Assembly: GCA_963853835.1 (NCBI GenBank)
Contig: OY970826.1
Coordinates: 72,720,929 to 72,784,928, forward strand
Origin: Calendula officinalis
Lineage: Eukaryota > Streptophyta > Magnoliopsida > Asterales > Asteraceae
Length of the DNA: 64,000 bases
Direction of reading: 5' to 3'
Shown: in pieces, positions 21,831 through 33,678 of the stretch
Numbering within the stretch: position 1 is the first letter of the stretch
Layout of the letters: every line of letters starts with the position of its first letter
Translations under genes and position numbers: made by a program
Notes under the pieces: model-generated
The model's database searches: none
What the model was told of the DNA's origin: nothing
The model's input: only the letters and a program-made list of their open reading frames with translations

Positions 21831-23114
21831 GTTTCACCAATTGAATGAGATTTCAGTCCATTAAACTCTAATGCAAAAATTCATATACAACTTCAATAAA
21901 ACCAAATTCGCATAACTAGTACTAAAAAAGGACAACAATAATCGAATAGATGAATCAGCAAAACTAACCCCATATGATATAATCCAAAATCCATTGATTG
22001 ACAGACATCAAAATTGAACCGTTTTAACTCCTTTTGTGATCAAATAGAGGGCAGAGAACAGACATCTAGTGGAAGAAAAACCATAAATTTAGTTAACTGA
22101 AGCGCATATTCAGATAAAATATAATAGAGATGTGCATAAGAAACACGTTAATGTGCGTATTCGTTTACCTACTCACGACATGAGGGCAGGAGAAAATCTC
22201 CACGTTTACCTCCATATTTCTTGAGCAGTAAGAAACACGTTAATGTGCGTAACATACAGGAGAACTGAATTAAACATACCGATTACAACCCTTCCGCAAC
22301 AATGAAGCAAATTTACAGCACCGAATCCGAAATTGCGTCGCCGGAGATCTGATTAAGCAAAATTATAGCACCGAAATCGAACAATGGTAGCAGATGTTGA
22401 TGGTGAAATAATGATGAAAATGGTATGAAGATGATGAAGAGTATGAGGAAAGATGATAGGAATAATTTGACGCCCTAAAAATGAAAGAAAATGAAAAACC
22501 AAGATGATGTTAGTAAGGTAATATAGGTTGTTGAATGTTCAAAAAGAGGGTTTTCGATCACTGATTCGCTGAAGCTATACCTGTTATGAGTGTGACCTAC
22601 GTTCTCCAGTAATGGTAGTTTTCTTGAAGAATATGAAAACCCTCTTTTATCTCTTATCTTTTATCTTCCCCCTTTTGATTTCAAGCTGTAAACCATCGAT
22701 CATAATCTTTATCTTCATCTTCAAGCTGCAAATCTTTTATCTTTCCCCCTTTTGATTTCAAGCTGTAAACCATCGATCGTAATCTTCATCTTCATCTTCA
22801 AGCTGCAAAAATACGAAAACCCTCTTTTATCTCATCCATCTTCAAGCTGCAAAATACGAAAACCCTCTTTTATCTCATCTTTTATCTTTCAACAGCCGAT
22901 ACGATAAGATTTTGTGGGGATGTGCATTGAAAGCTTGTAAAGAAAAGAATGGTGTGCATAAAATCCGGAACATGATGATTGGGAAGATATTGTGGGAAAA
23001 GTTGTTGAAGAAAGGAAGGCGTTGATGGATATGGATAGATAAAAAGAGAGTAAACTATTCATCCACTGGTCATCTACAGTATTGCCTTTGGCAAATGTTA
23101 GTATAGGTATCTTA
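21831..23114. other. Intergenic sequence with small tandem duplications
   Basis: No gene seen. AGAAACACGTTAATGTGCGTA occurs at about 22139 and 22229. From 22625 to 22890 a unit with CCCTTTTGATTTCAAGCTGTAAACCATCGAT, CTTCATCTTCAAGCTGCAA and GAAAACCCTCTTTTATCTC is repeated two to three times. Confidence 0.45.
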
Positions 23115-24986
23115 GACTAGAGGGTATGGGCCAACGCCCAAACCGGCGTGGGGGTGTGACTAGACGGCCACGGCGTGGCGAGAGGTCCGAACACCGCCCC
23201 CCCCCCCCCCAACGGCGTTGGGGTGCTGCGTGGCGAGAGATGGGCACGGACAACGCTCGGCAACGGGCGTGGATTGCTGTTTTTGATCGAAAAGAGCCGT
23301 TGTACAACGGCTTTATAGCCGTTACAAATAAAAAAAAAAATAATTTATTTACCTATATATATTACACATTTTCACTCATTTTACACACACAATTAACCCA
23401 TTTTACTCTCTACAAACTCCTATCTTCATACCTCTCTACTTACAATGGATCCACACAACAATCCTCCACAAACACCCAACCAACGTTCACAACAAAATAT
23501 ACCACCGAACCTAGGATTTGGTAGCTATGAGCCGTATGTCAACATCCTAAATTCCGGTGTTGTCCCACCTCCACAATATTATCCACAAACCGCACCTCAA
23601 TTTCAACTCCCTCAATTTCAACAACCCTAATATTCACAAAATGTATCCGAATTTGCACCCACCGGTCAATATTTTCAACAACAACAAATTCATCAACAAG
23701 CCCAAACACAAGAACGACAAGCGGGGGGGGGGGGGGGGGGGGGGCAAGCGAAAGGCGAAAGGGAAAGGGAAAGGGAAAAGGAAAGAAAAATAGGTTGTTG
23801 AAGACGTTGGGGGAGAAGATGTGGAAGAAGACACACAAATTCCATGGACGGAAAAGGAGGAACTTGCGTTGTGCCGAGCTTGGTGTGAGACTTCTAAAAA
23901 CGAGAAGGACGGGAATGGCATGAGAATTAAAAACTATTGGGAAGTCATTCTTTCTAAATTTCATACCTTCATGGGAGTCCCGCCATACCGAAAAGACAAT
24001 AGTCTTAGTAGCAAATGGCGTGACATAAACAACAAGGTTACAAAATTCAATGGTATATACAACAAACTCTCGTCGGAAAGAAGTAGCGGAATGGCCGCGT
24101 TTGATGTTTTGGAGGCCGCCAAGAAACAATACAAAGTTGAAAAAAATGGCCATGCTTTTGAGCTAGATCGACATTGGTTGATTTTAAAAGAGGATCCAAA
24201 ATGGATCGGCACAATTACTAAAGATCAACAACAATCGAAGCGCTCAAAAAGTTCACAATCGGTTGACGTTTCTGATGGTCCTTCTCGTGTCGACCTTAAT
24301 GCAGGGGACGATGAATTTCCCGATGACCTATTCGACGACATTGATGAAACCCCAACTCCTCTTGAACGACCAATTGGAAGAGACAAGGCTAAACGAGCGG
24401 GTAGGCATGCGGCGGAAAAGGAAGCGAAGAGCAAGCATAGGGAAGACATTCAAAAACGATTAAACGAGCACTTTGAGGCAACGAAAGAGCGCGTAGATAT
24501 GCGTCGTCAACAAGTTCAACTGGAACAAGAACGACGTCAGCAAGAGAGGGAGAAAGATGAAAGAGATAGGGCGCTTGCAACCGAACAAAGAATGATCAAT
24601 AATTTGAATATTTTGAGTATGCAACCGCCGCCAGGCATGCCGCAAGAAGATCTTCAACATTTCCTAGCCGCGAAGGAAAGGGCTCGAAAAGCCATGAGCG
24701 ATTTTAGGATTGTAGTTTTTTTATTTTAAGTATTTTTAATTTTAAGTATTTCTATTTTTAATTTTAAGTATTTGTATTTTTAATTTAATGTATTGTTATT
24801 TTAATTTTAATGGAAGTTTAATATTATGTTTAAAAAATAAATGGAAAAGGAATGATGAGATGGAAAATAAAATGGTGTGATATGGTGTGGTGGGTATTTC
24901 CACCAAATGATGTGGTGTGGTGGTGGTGTGGTGTATGAGGTGGCGGAAAAGGGCACCACCACATGTGGTGCCCATACCCACTAGCC
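23115..24986 (+). mobile_element. PIF/Harbinger-like DNA transposon, non-autonomous
   Basis: The termini are GACTAGAGGGTATGGGC and, inverted, GGCTAGTGGGTATGGGC (two mismatches in 17). TTA flanks both ends (23112-23114, 24987-24989), the 3-bp duplication typical of this superfamily. The element carries one gene of the Myb/SANT-like type that accompanies PIF/Harbinger transposases, but no DDE transposase, so it would need one supplied in trans. A run of 14 C (23197-23210) and one of 22 G (23723-23744) lie inside. Confidence 0.8.
23445..24729 (+). pseudogene. Myb/SANT-like DNA-binding protein of a PIF/Harbinger element, broken
   Basis: The N-terminal part (from ATG 23445) is rich in Pro, Gln and Asn (MDPHNNPPQTPNQR) and hits a stop at 23628-23630. 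The same frame reopens at once and runs into a 22-G homopolymer, after which the frame is shifted. The main domain follows at 23821-24729: PWTEKEELALCRAW and SLSSKWRDINNKV are the helices of a trihelix Myb/SANT fold, then a Lys/Glu/Arg-rich coiled-coil tail. Database annotation often calls such proteins 'NAM-associated' or 'GST T3-like'. The partner transposase is absent. The G run may hide a sequencing error, so the frameshift is less certain than the stop. Confidence 0.7.
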
Positions 24987-24989
24987 TTA

Positions 24990-25517
24990 TGGATTCATTT
25001 TACTTGAAAAATTAGATTATTATTTTAATATTATTATTTTGATCGTATATAATTCAGTAGATATGTCTAAATGAAAGAAAATGGGACAACCGAGTGTTGG
25101 CGGGTCAATCAAGCCTGATCTTATTAATGTTGATTCACATATACAAAATATTATTTTTCACCTGAACCTGTTACCCTCCCCACACATTTGAATGCTTAGC
25201 CTTCGTTTTTTGAGTTTTTAACTGATTACGAAAAACATTCTATATTGATTTAGTTAGCGTTTCCATTTCAAAAAATTTATGTATATAATGTGCTTGATTA
25301 ATGGGAATATGTAACTATTGTATATTCTTATGTCATTAGTATATTGTTGCTTCATTCAAAAAGTAAGATCTCTTCCAACTACTCAATTTTTATCCATGCT
25401 TTTGAACTAAAAACCATTAGTCTTTAATTATTTTCTTTATCTTAATGCTCGATTAGTCAATTTCTTTATCATTTCGATATACACTTATACGTACATAGGT
25501 ATGTCTCTATATTGTAG
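24990..25517. other. AT-rich intergenic sequence
   Basis: Nothing recognisable on either strand. Near its right end, ATATTGTAG (25509-25517) resembles a splice acceptor in front of the retroelement insertion. Confidence 0.4.
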
Positions 25518-25537
25518 GTCGAAAGGAAGTCTCTTTC

Positions 25538-27362
25538 TGTAACACCTCAAATTTTAATGCCAAATATTGGCCAAAATAAAACATTTTTATAAATAGAAGA
25601 ACATCCTCAATTTGGATTTACAAAAACCTTGGTATGAAATCAGAGTATAAAAGTAGGTGTTACAAAATAGATCATCACCAAGCTAAGACTAAATCCAATC
25701 TAGTGTTCTTCTAAACTAGGTCCCGCATCTCTATCCATGCGTACCTAAGCCTTCGATCCCGAACCTGAGTACATAGCAAAACAAAACAAGGAGTACGTGA
25801 GATAAAAATGTCTCGTGAGCTACATGGGTTTAGACCCGATAATAAAATGAAATGTCACGTTTCATATAACCAATCCATATACATATATATAACCAACTAT
25901 CCATTCTAGTCACCTTAGTGTGACCCTACCAATCTTGCTTACCTAGCAATCACGTCTAGCTATCGGGACGTCCCCGAGTTGACTAGAAACAAGGTACCGG
26001 CAATAGGATCGCCCACGCTACCGATACCTGCCTTCCCACTGGAATACGTCCTATGGGTAAGACTACTAACGTGGAAGAGTCGATGGATATTACATCCCAA
26101 CTGCCCCTCACTCCACACCTCACGACCGGGAGTATCCCGTCTCGTCACATAACTAACGTGGAAGAGTCGATGGGAATCCCCCCAACTGCCCCTCAATCCA
26201 CACCTCATGATCGGGAGTCGCCCGTATCATCTCATCATCTCAATCTCATCATAACCCTATGGTTATGCCAATCTAGCTCTCGGCTATCACTTTCATCATC
26301 AACAAGTTAGTTCAATACTATCATAGGTATAACTAACTATCAACTATTAGTCTACACAATTAAGCAAATAGACCATAACACAAGTAATAAAAATATTTAA
26401 AAGGGCTATGTACTCAGTAAATTCCACACGTACTCACCTTAGCAATAAATGCTCCAACCGTGTCCTTGACACCAAAACTCTTGCTTCCACAATTTCACCG
26501 ACTTTCCAAGATGTCACCGAAAGCCTAATACAATGATCATACAATGTTCAACATCACAATCCACCAATAATGTATCCATTTATCACTAGATACCACCCAT
26601 CAATCCATTTCCCCCAAATATGGTGATTTACCAAACCCTAGGTTTAACCAACCCTTAAGATTCTTACAAATCATAATTACACACTTGTTTCCTTTGTTAA
26701 TATATCATCTATTAAGTGTATACACCATTTATTTACCATAATCCATAACCCCCAATAACTAGGGCTTCAAACCCAAGCATCCAAATACATAGATCTAAAG
26801 CTACAAAGATCAAGGAGTGAAGATATACCTTTAATCTTCACTTAGGAGTGAAATCTACCAAGCTTTGATGAAGAAATCAACCCAAATCAGCTCTTACACT
26901 CAAAAATCGCCAAGGAGAGAACTAGGGTTTATGAATATGCATTTATGGCTAAAAACCCCAATTTAATGCACTGGTCGGACTGGCTCGCGCCGAGCTCGCG
27001 CCGAGCTCGCGTCGCGAGGTCGCGCGGATCTTCCCCTTGGTCGCCGCTTTTACCAGACTTCGCGCCTCCCTCGCGTTTGGCTCGCGCCGCGAGGTCGACG
27101 CGAAGGTCAACGCGAGATTCTCGCGTTTCAGTTCTAGCCTTCTGTTCAACTTCGCGTTTCGCTCGCGCCTGGCTCGCGCCGCGAGCCTACCTGTGCAGCA
27201 GGGCTGCACTTTTCGGTCTAGGTTTCAACACGGTTTCGTCCATAACTTTCTCATACGGACTCCAAACGACACGAAACCAATTCCTACGTGTTTTATATGA
27301 TTTATCCATAATTATCATATTTTTATACAATTTATTTATTTGCAAAATTTCGGGTCGTTACA
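25538..27362 (-). repeat. 3' LTR of the 25538 element
   Basis: 1825 bases. Contains two tandem units anchored by ACTAACGTGGAAGAGTCGATGG (26065 and 26152, spacing 87) and the CG-rich cluster at about 26986-27184. Confidence 0.92.
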
Positions 27363-27400
27363 ACTATCTACCCCTTAAAAGGATTCCGTCCTCGGAATCA
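27363..27400 (-). promoter_or_regulatory. Polypurine tract and adjacent hairpin
   Basis: On the minus strand AAAAGGGGTAGATAGT precedes the 3' LTR. The 7-base stem GATTCCG/CGGAATC with a 4-base loop lies just upstream, as in the 9947 element. Confidence 0.6.
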
Positions 27401-29870
27401 CTCGAAAATTCCAATCCACATTCTACCGAGTATCCATTCTCATTCTCCCGCGGTTATTACCGTCAAACTTTTCTCATCCCGAATTAGTGAACAATATGTA
27501 TGTAAACATTCAATTAATCCCATTAGATCCAAATGGGTCAAAAATCAATCTTAAGCCTTTAGTGCCCAAATGGGCCAAACTTGCACAATTTTGACCACAA
27601 GACTTTCAATCCTTTAACCAATCATCTTATACACATAGAAGTGACATGACCCACGCATTATAATCAACTAATTGCCCAACACCAATGTCAAAGTCTAGCT
27701 TCGACCAAGTTACCATATTCCAACATCGTCTAACCCTTGACTTAAGAACAAAGTCAACTATACTTTAACAATTTCCTTTACCACCGACCTCTAATTATGA
27801 TTTATCAACCATTAGATACCCAATACTCAAATTCAACTTGAAAACGCCCAACGGGTCAAAGTCGCATGATTCGACTATATCTCTTTTAATTATTTCATTA
27901 ACCTTTTCACATTCACACAATAGATACATTATGCTCTCATCCTTCGCGAGTCTTTCAAAACGAGAGTCAAAGCCCATCTTTGACCAAGTCAACTAATCAC
28001 ATGTTGACTAATCTTGACTTTTGCCTAAAGTCAACAATACTTTTCCAATTAACAATTTCCGCACTCACGGGATCCCATCCCCAACTTACCACTCCCGGCT
28101 CTACACATTATTGTTTCCTTAACAATCATTCATGTTTCCAAAATTTCCAATCTTTCCCAACTTCTCCGAGTTCTTACACTTCCTTAGGGTCATATCAACC
28201 CTTATCGTTTCTTGACCTTCATTTGGTCACTTATACCATTATTAGTATCATTTTAATCATCTTTGCATCACGTTGACTATTCCATAACTTTCATTCCTAG
28301 TTATCGGCATTATATCCTCTACCGCATCACATTCCATAATTTCACCCAAATTTACCATATCTTGGTTACCAATAACAGTTGCTTTCTAAAAGCATCCCCT
28401 ACTCCCACATGACCTAATGCAACCAGCATTATCAATCAGTTTACTTCTTCATCATATAATCATAGCATTAATACTTAACCATACGGTTTTATATACACAC
28501 ATAATAAACACCATACACGGTCTCATCATATCGAGCCTCAGCTATCACATCAAGATAATTGGAAAGCCTCCAATCCATCAGGATCTCAAACCGTCACAAT
28601 GATTGGAACGCCTCCAATCCATGGTGACTCACACAATCTCGTTAACCGGAAGGTCTCCGATTACGGAATGGAGCCATTGGGATTTCCCCCAACCGATTCC
28701 AACCCAAAATCTTAGTAGTCGGGGGTCCCCCGAACTACGCACATCCTTTCTTTCTTATCCTATCTTGCATACTACACTAGTATACCCCTTTTTACATCAC
28801 ATACTCTACCACCATCTTACCCGTTTAATCGTCTATTTGTTCACGATGCGATTTAGCATATTTCCCATAATATCACGTTATCATTTTCTTTCATATTCCC
28901 TACATTTCCCATTGGTCACTACTTATCACGTTTCCCATAACATTATTTTTCCATTATCATACTCCTTCAAGGCCATCACATAACGCACATGCATGGTACC
29001 CCGCGGGTATACCAATAAAATCTCCGATTGTCATTTACTGTTTCACTTTCACATTAATCACCCTTAACCGGTCCATTTCCTCATTACCGATTTCCAAACC
29101 TTTTGTTACCACCGGGGTAACCACCAATCTATTCCTTCAACCAAAGTTCACCGGCCAACCCGGTCATCTTTGAGTCAACCAATCGACTCCGGTCTACATT
29201 TGTAACCCATGACTTGGCAACTATTAGCCCAACATTCCATGTTCCCGTCTTTCTACATCGCGATACCTTGACATATTTATTTCCCAGTCGTAGTCTCACA
29301 CACACTATGTCATATTATATCACATCATTATTATGACATCTTGCCTATAATCGTCATCTTACCCTTAATATCAAATCGATCATCCCTTGCCACGAAACTT
29401 GTTATGGCTACATGCCAACTTTTACTCAACCAATTCTAACAATTAAAATATGTCATTCCTGACACTTACTCCTTTCCACCTATGTTACATTTATTAGTTT
29501 TAAGGCATCACCATACCTTTAATCATTCTTTTCTTTACCATTTACATATATTAACATTACAGTACTTATCCGGATTCCCGTCAAATACTCAAATCTCATT
29601 TCCAAGATTTCTATTTCCAAATTCCCCTCCTTACCACAATTCTTACCAAAACTTAGTACTTCATTGTACTACTATCCATTTGTTGGAAACATTTACCGTC
29701 CTTGCGGTTCATCTTTTGATACTATATAATAACATCAACCCCTATATCCTTACTATCTGCGACACACCGAACCATATTCCTTTCTAAAAATATAATTTCC
29801 ATATACATAACTAACCGGGAAAATCATTCCCCAAAATAAATATCCACGTCATACAACTTACCTCCAATTC
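27401..29870. other. Non-coding interior of the gag-only element
   Basis: No pol domain can be read on either strand. The sequence is pyrimidine-rich, and a block at 28555-28660 (GGAAAGCCTCCAATCCATC, CTCGTTAACCGGAA) also occurs at 12355-12460 in the 9947 element. This filler is therefore a conserved part of the family and not random decay of pol. Confidence 0.6.
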
Positions 29871-30115
29871 CTATAACCACCAATCCGTGCGACCATTAAG
29901 CTATAGTCACACAATATCTTGGCTTGGTGTATACCCAACCAATCCATACCGATAATCACATCAGAATCCTTCTTTCTCATGGACATAAATCAATTTTTAA
30001 ACTTTTTCCCATCTATATCTAAATCACAACTTCTACAAACAAATGCGACCGTTGGGATTTTCCCATTGGCTACCTCTATTTCATATTTTTCATCTAACAA
30101 CATCGGTCGGCACAT
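29870..30115 (-). pseudogene. Protease C-terminal part, two in-frame stops
   Basis: Downstream of the gag stop (TAA at 30116-30118) the same frame continues with protease-like sequence (KYEIEVANGKIPT). A second stop (TGA, 29990-29992) interrupts it, and then comes VIIGMDWLG, the conserved late motif of gypsy aspartic proteases. The active-site Asp lies upstream in the gag ORF. The frame closes near 29870 and nothing of reverse transcriptase follows. Confidence 0.65.
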
Positions 30116-31486
30116 TTAACTTTCTACCAAACTCGTGAGACACAACGAATAAGTAGAACCCGAATCAAATAATATAGAAGATGGCATGAAGTTAATGAAT
30201 AGAGTACCTGATACTACATCGTGCGCCTCTCTTGCCTCCTCTCGAGTCACCTGCAAGAAACGCCCCTTCACTTTAGCCCGTTCCACTTTCTTTTGAGCCG
30301 AGGACATCATCGATTCGGTCCCCTTCTTCGGGCACGCATTGCTATAGTGCCCCTTCTCGTGGCACGAGAAACATTCCACATCGGCCAACGACTTGACCTT
30401 ACAATCCCGGGCTATGTGCCCCATCTTGCCACAACTATAACAAGCCTTTGACTCACCTCGGCACATGCCGGTATGATTTTTCCCACACTTCTTGCACGAG
30501 GCAACACTTCCTTGCTTAGAGAAGCTCGAAGTGAACTTCCCTTTCTTAAATGAACTAGAGCCGCTCTCGGCTTTTCTTTTCTCATTCACATGGTCCCTCT
30601 CGGCCTTCCTTGTCGCATCTACCTCTTCCACACCCCGGGCGGCACCAATGGCCTCATCGAGTGTGACCGCTCTCCTTACCTCTAATTGGTAATCCCAAGG
30701 TAGCCCACAAGCATACCGGACCACCCTCGATCTTTCCTCAAAATAAGTTCTTGCAACAAACGGGAGCAATCCCATGAACTCCCTTGAGTACTCCTCAACC
30801 GACCTATCACCCTTCTTTAGGTTTACAAACCTCTCATGCATCTTCTCCAGATCAATTTCGGGACAAAATTTCTTCCTCAACCTCACGGTGAACTCATCCC
30901 ATGACATTCTCTCTATCACCTCTCTCCCGAGGGTCTCATAAACTATGTCCCACCAGATCATAGCATCCCCTCTTAGCAATTGCGATGCATACAACACCAT
31001 ATCGGTTTTCTTGCACTTGCTACTTCCGATGACCCGCTCGGTCTCTCGGATCCACCTCATAGTTACCTTCGGGTCCGAACTACCCGTATACATGTTTGGC
31101 TTACAAGCCATGAATGTCTTAAAAGAACAACCATAATTTTCATCGGGTCTCGCCTTTGCATCACTACAACCACCTGCGGAGGATTTCTCCACTCGAGTGC
31201 CACCATCCCTGGTTTCCTCATCCGATCTAGCCTCGGATACACGATATCCACCCGACCTCTCACGGTCCCCAATGATGCGGTGGACCTCATCGGCCACCAC
31301 TCCCCTGAGTTGTTCAATAATAGTTTGGAGGTCCGCCATGGTCACCGGAGTTCTATTAGCTCCGACCTCCAACTCGCCCATCCGATGCATCGACGGTTGA
31401 CTTTCCTGTTCAACCACAACCTCGACATGAGGTATTCCTTCCTCCCGGCCCTCCGGGGCTTTACCACTTCTATGCGTGGTCACCAT
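30116..31486 (-). CDS. Ty3/gypsy gag polyprotein with start of protease
   Basis: 456 residues. An N-terminal region with a helical segment (MADLQTIIEQLRGVV) precedes the retrotransposon gag domain at about 120-290 (FMACKPNMYTG, WWDIV, MSWDEFTVRLRKKFCPE, FVNLKKGDRSVEEYSREF). Three zinc knuckles follow (CKKCGKNHTGMC, then CYSCGKMGHIARDC, then CFSCHEKGHYSNAC), which would bind RNA in the particle. The last residues start the aspartic protease with ILFDSGST, whose Asp is intact. The stop at 30116 cuts the protease, probably by a single nonsense change. Gag is open throughout, so it may still form particles; that is inference. The ATG at 31486 lies about 240 bases after the primer site. Confidence 0.88.
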   Translation of the reverse strand: MVTTHRSGKAPEGREEGIPHVEVVVEQESQPSMHRMGELEVGANRTPVTMADLQTIIEQLRGVVADEVHRIIGDRERSGGYRVSEARSDEETRDGGTRVEKSSAGGCSDAKARPDENYGCSFKTFMACKPNMYTGSSDPKVTMRWIRETERVIGSSKCKKTDMVLYASQLLRGDAMIWWDIVYETLGREVIERMSWDEFTVRLRKKFCPEIDLEKMHERFVNLKKGDRSVEEYSREFMGLLPFVARTYFEERSRVVRYACGLPWDYQLEVRRAVTLDEAIGAARGVEEVDATRKAERDHVNEKRKAESGSSSFKKGKFTSSFSKQGSVASCKKCGKNHTGMCRGESKACYSCGKMGHIARDCKVKSLADVECFSCHEKGHYSNACPKKGTESMMSSAQKKVERAKVKGRFLQVTREEAREAHDVVSGTLFINFMPSSILFDSGSTYSLCLTSLVES

Positions 31487-31720
31487 TTCTTTCGATCAAG
31501 TCTAAACGAAAGACATTAAACATTTAGTACCTTGTGTACAACCCATTAGTCTCATAAGACTCAATATCCATATCATATCAATTCTCATCGGTCCCCCTAG
31601 GTTCAACCCTAAACTTAATATAAAGTCTCAAGGTTAACCTATGATCTCAAGGAATCTTATATTCCTAACGCTACAGTCTAAGACTAGGATGGTCATCCAA
31701 CCTAATTCACTTAAACTATA

Positions 31721-31732
31721 GCTCTGATACCA
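31721..31732 (-). promoter_or_regulatory. Primer-binding site for initiator Met tRNA
   Basis: TGGTATCAGAGC on the minus strand, three bases after the 5' LTR end, identical in place and sequence to the 9947 element. Confidence 0.85.
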
Positions 31733-31735
31733 AGT

Positions 31736-33678
31736 TGTAACACCTCAAATTTTAATGCCAAATATTGGCCAAAATAAAACATTTTTATAAATAGAAGAAC
31801 ATCCTCAATTTGGATTTACAAAAACCTTGGTATGAAATCAGAGTATAAAAGTAGGTGTTACAAAATAGATCATCACCAAGCTAAGACTAAATCCAATCTA
31901 GTGTTCTTCTAAACTAGGTCCCGCATCTCTATCCATGCGTACCTAAGCCTTCGATCCCGAACCTGAGTACATAGCAAAACAAAACAAGGAGTACGTGAGA
32001 CAAAAACGTCTCGTGAGCTACATGGGTTTAGACCCGATAATAAAATGAAATGTCACGTTTCATATAACCAATCCATATACATATATATAACCAACTATCC
32101 ATTCTAGTCACCTTAGTGTGACCCTACCAATCTTGCTTACCTAGCAATCACGTCTAGCTATCGGGACGTCCCCGAGTTGACTAGAAACAAGGTACCGGCA
32201 ATAGGATCGCCCACGCTACCGATACCTGCCTTCCCACTGGAATACGTCCAATGAGTAAGACTACTAACGTGGAAGAGTCGATGGATATTACATCCCAACT
32301 GCCCCTCAATCCACACCTCATGACCGGGAGTAGCCCGTGACATCACATCTTCCCACCGGAATACGTCCTATGGGTAAGACTACTAACGTGGAAGAGTCGA
32401 TGGATATTACATCCCAACTGCCCCTCACTCCACACCTCACGACCGGGAGTATCCCGTCTCGTCACATAACTAACGTGGAAGAGTCGATGGGAATCCCCCC
32501 AACTGCCCCTCAATCCACACCTCATGATCGGGAGTCGCCCGTATCATCTCATCATCTCAATCTCATCATAACCCTATGGTTATGCCAATCTAGCTCTCGG
32601 CTATCACTTTCATCATCAACAAGTTAGTTCAATACTATCATAGGTATAACTAACTATCAACTATTAGTCTACACAATTAAGCAAATAGACCATAACACAA
32701 GTAATAAAAATATTTAAAAGGGCTATGTACTCAGTAAATTCCACACGTACTCACCTTAGCAATAAATGCTCCAACCGTGTCCTTGACACCAAAACTCTTG
32801 CTTCCACAATTTCACCGACTTTCCAAGATGTCACCGAAAGCCTAATACAATGATCATACAATGTTCAACATCACAATCCACCAATAATGTATCCATTTAT
32901 CACTAGATACCACCCATCAATCCATTTCCCCCAAATATGGTGATTTACCAAACCCTAGGTTTAACCAACCCTTAAGATTCTTACAAATCATAATTACACA
33001 CTTGTTTCCTTTGTTAATATACCATCTATTAAGTGTATACACCATTTATTTACCATAATCCATAACCCCCAATAACTAGGGCTTCAAACCCAAGCATCCA
33101 AATACATAGATCTAAAGCTACAAAGATCAAGGAGTGAAGATATACCTTTAATCTTCACTTAGGAGTGAAATCTACCAAGCTTTGATGAAGAAATCAACCC
33201 AAATCAGCTCTTAACTCAAAAATCGCCAAGGAGAGAACTAGGGTTTATGAATATGCATTTATGGCTAAAAACCCCAATTTAATGCACTGGTCGGACTGGC
33301 TCGCGCCGAGCTCGCGCCGAGCTCGCGTCGCGAGGTCGCGCGGATCTTCCCCTTGGTCGCCGCTTTTACCAGACTTCGCGCCTCCCTCGCGTTTGGCTCG
33401 CGCCGCGAGGTCGACGCGAAGGTCAACGCGAGATTCTCGCGTTTCAGTTCTAGCCTTCTGTTCAACTTCGCGTTTCGCTCGCGCCTGGCTCGCGCCGCGA
33501 GCCTACCTGTGCAGCAGGGCTGCACTTTTCGGTCTAGGTTTCAACACGGTTTCGTCCATAACTTTCTCATACGGACTCCAAACGACACGAAACCAATTCC
33601 TACGTGTTTTATATGATTTATCCATAATTATCATATTTTTATACAATTTATTTATTTGCAAAATTTCGGGTCGTTACA
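31736..33678 (-). repeat. 5' LTR of the 25538 element, with an extra tandem unit
   Basis: 1943 bases. It has three tandem units anchored at 32263, 32382 and 32469 (spacings 119 and 87), where the other LTR has two. That accounts for the 118-base length difference. The CG-rich cluster is at 33300-33500. Confidence 0.92.
32222..32545. repeat. LTR tandem repeat array (119/87-bp units)
   Basis: Units contain ACTAACGTGGAAGAGTCGATGG, ACTGCCCCTC and CACACCTCA..ACCGGGAGT. Copy number differs between the two LTRs of the same element, so the change happened during or after the last transposition. Confidence 0.8.

Larger units (their letters stand above)
25538..33678 (-). mobile_element. Gag-only Ty3/gypsy-type LTR retrotransposon
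   Basis: LTRs at 25538-27362 and 31736-33678 run from TGTAACACC to GGTCGTTACA. CTTTC is duplicated outside (25533-25537, 33679-33683). Primer site at the right LTR and polypurine tract at the left LTR show minus-strand orientation. The interior holds an open gag and the start of a protease with two stops. About 2.5 kb follow (27400-29870) with no reverse transcriptase or integrase. The LTRs are nearly identical outside one tandem-unit change, so insertion is recent. An element with gag but no pol enzymes must depend on enzymes from elsewhere. Confidence 0.92.
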
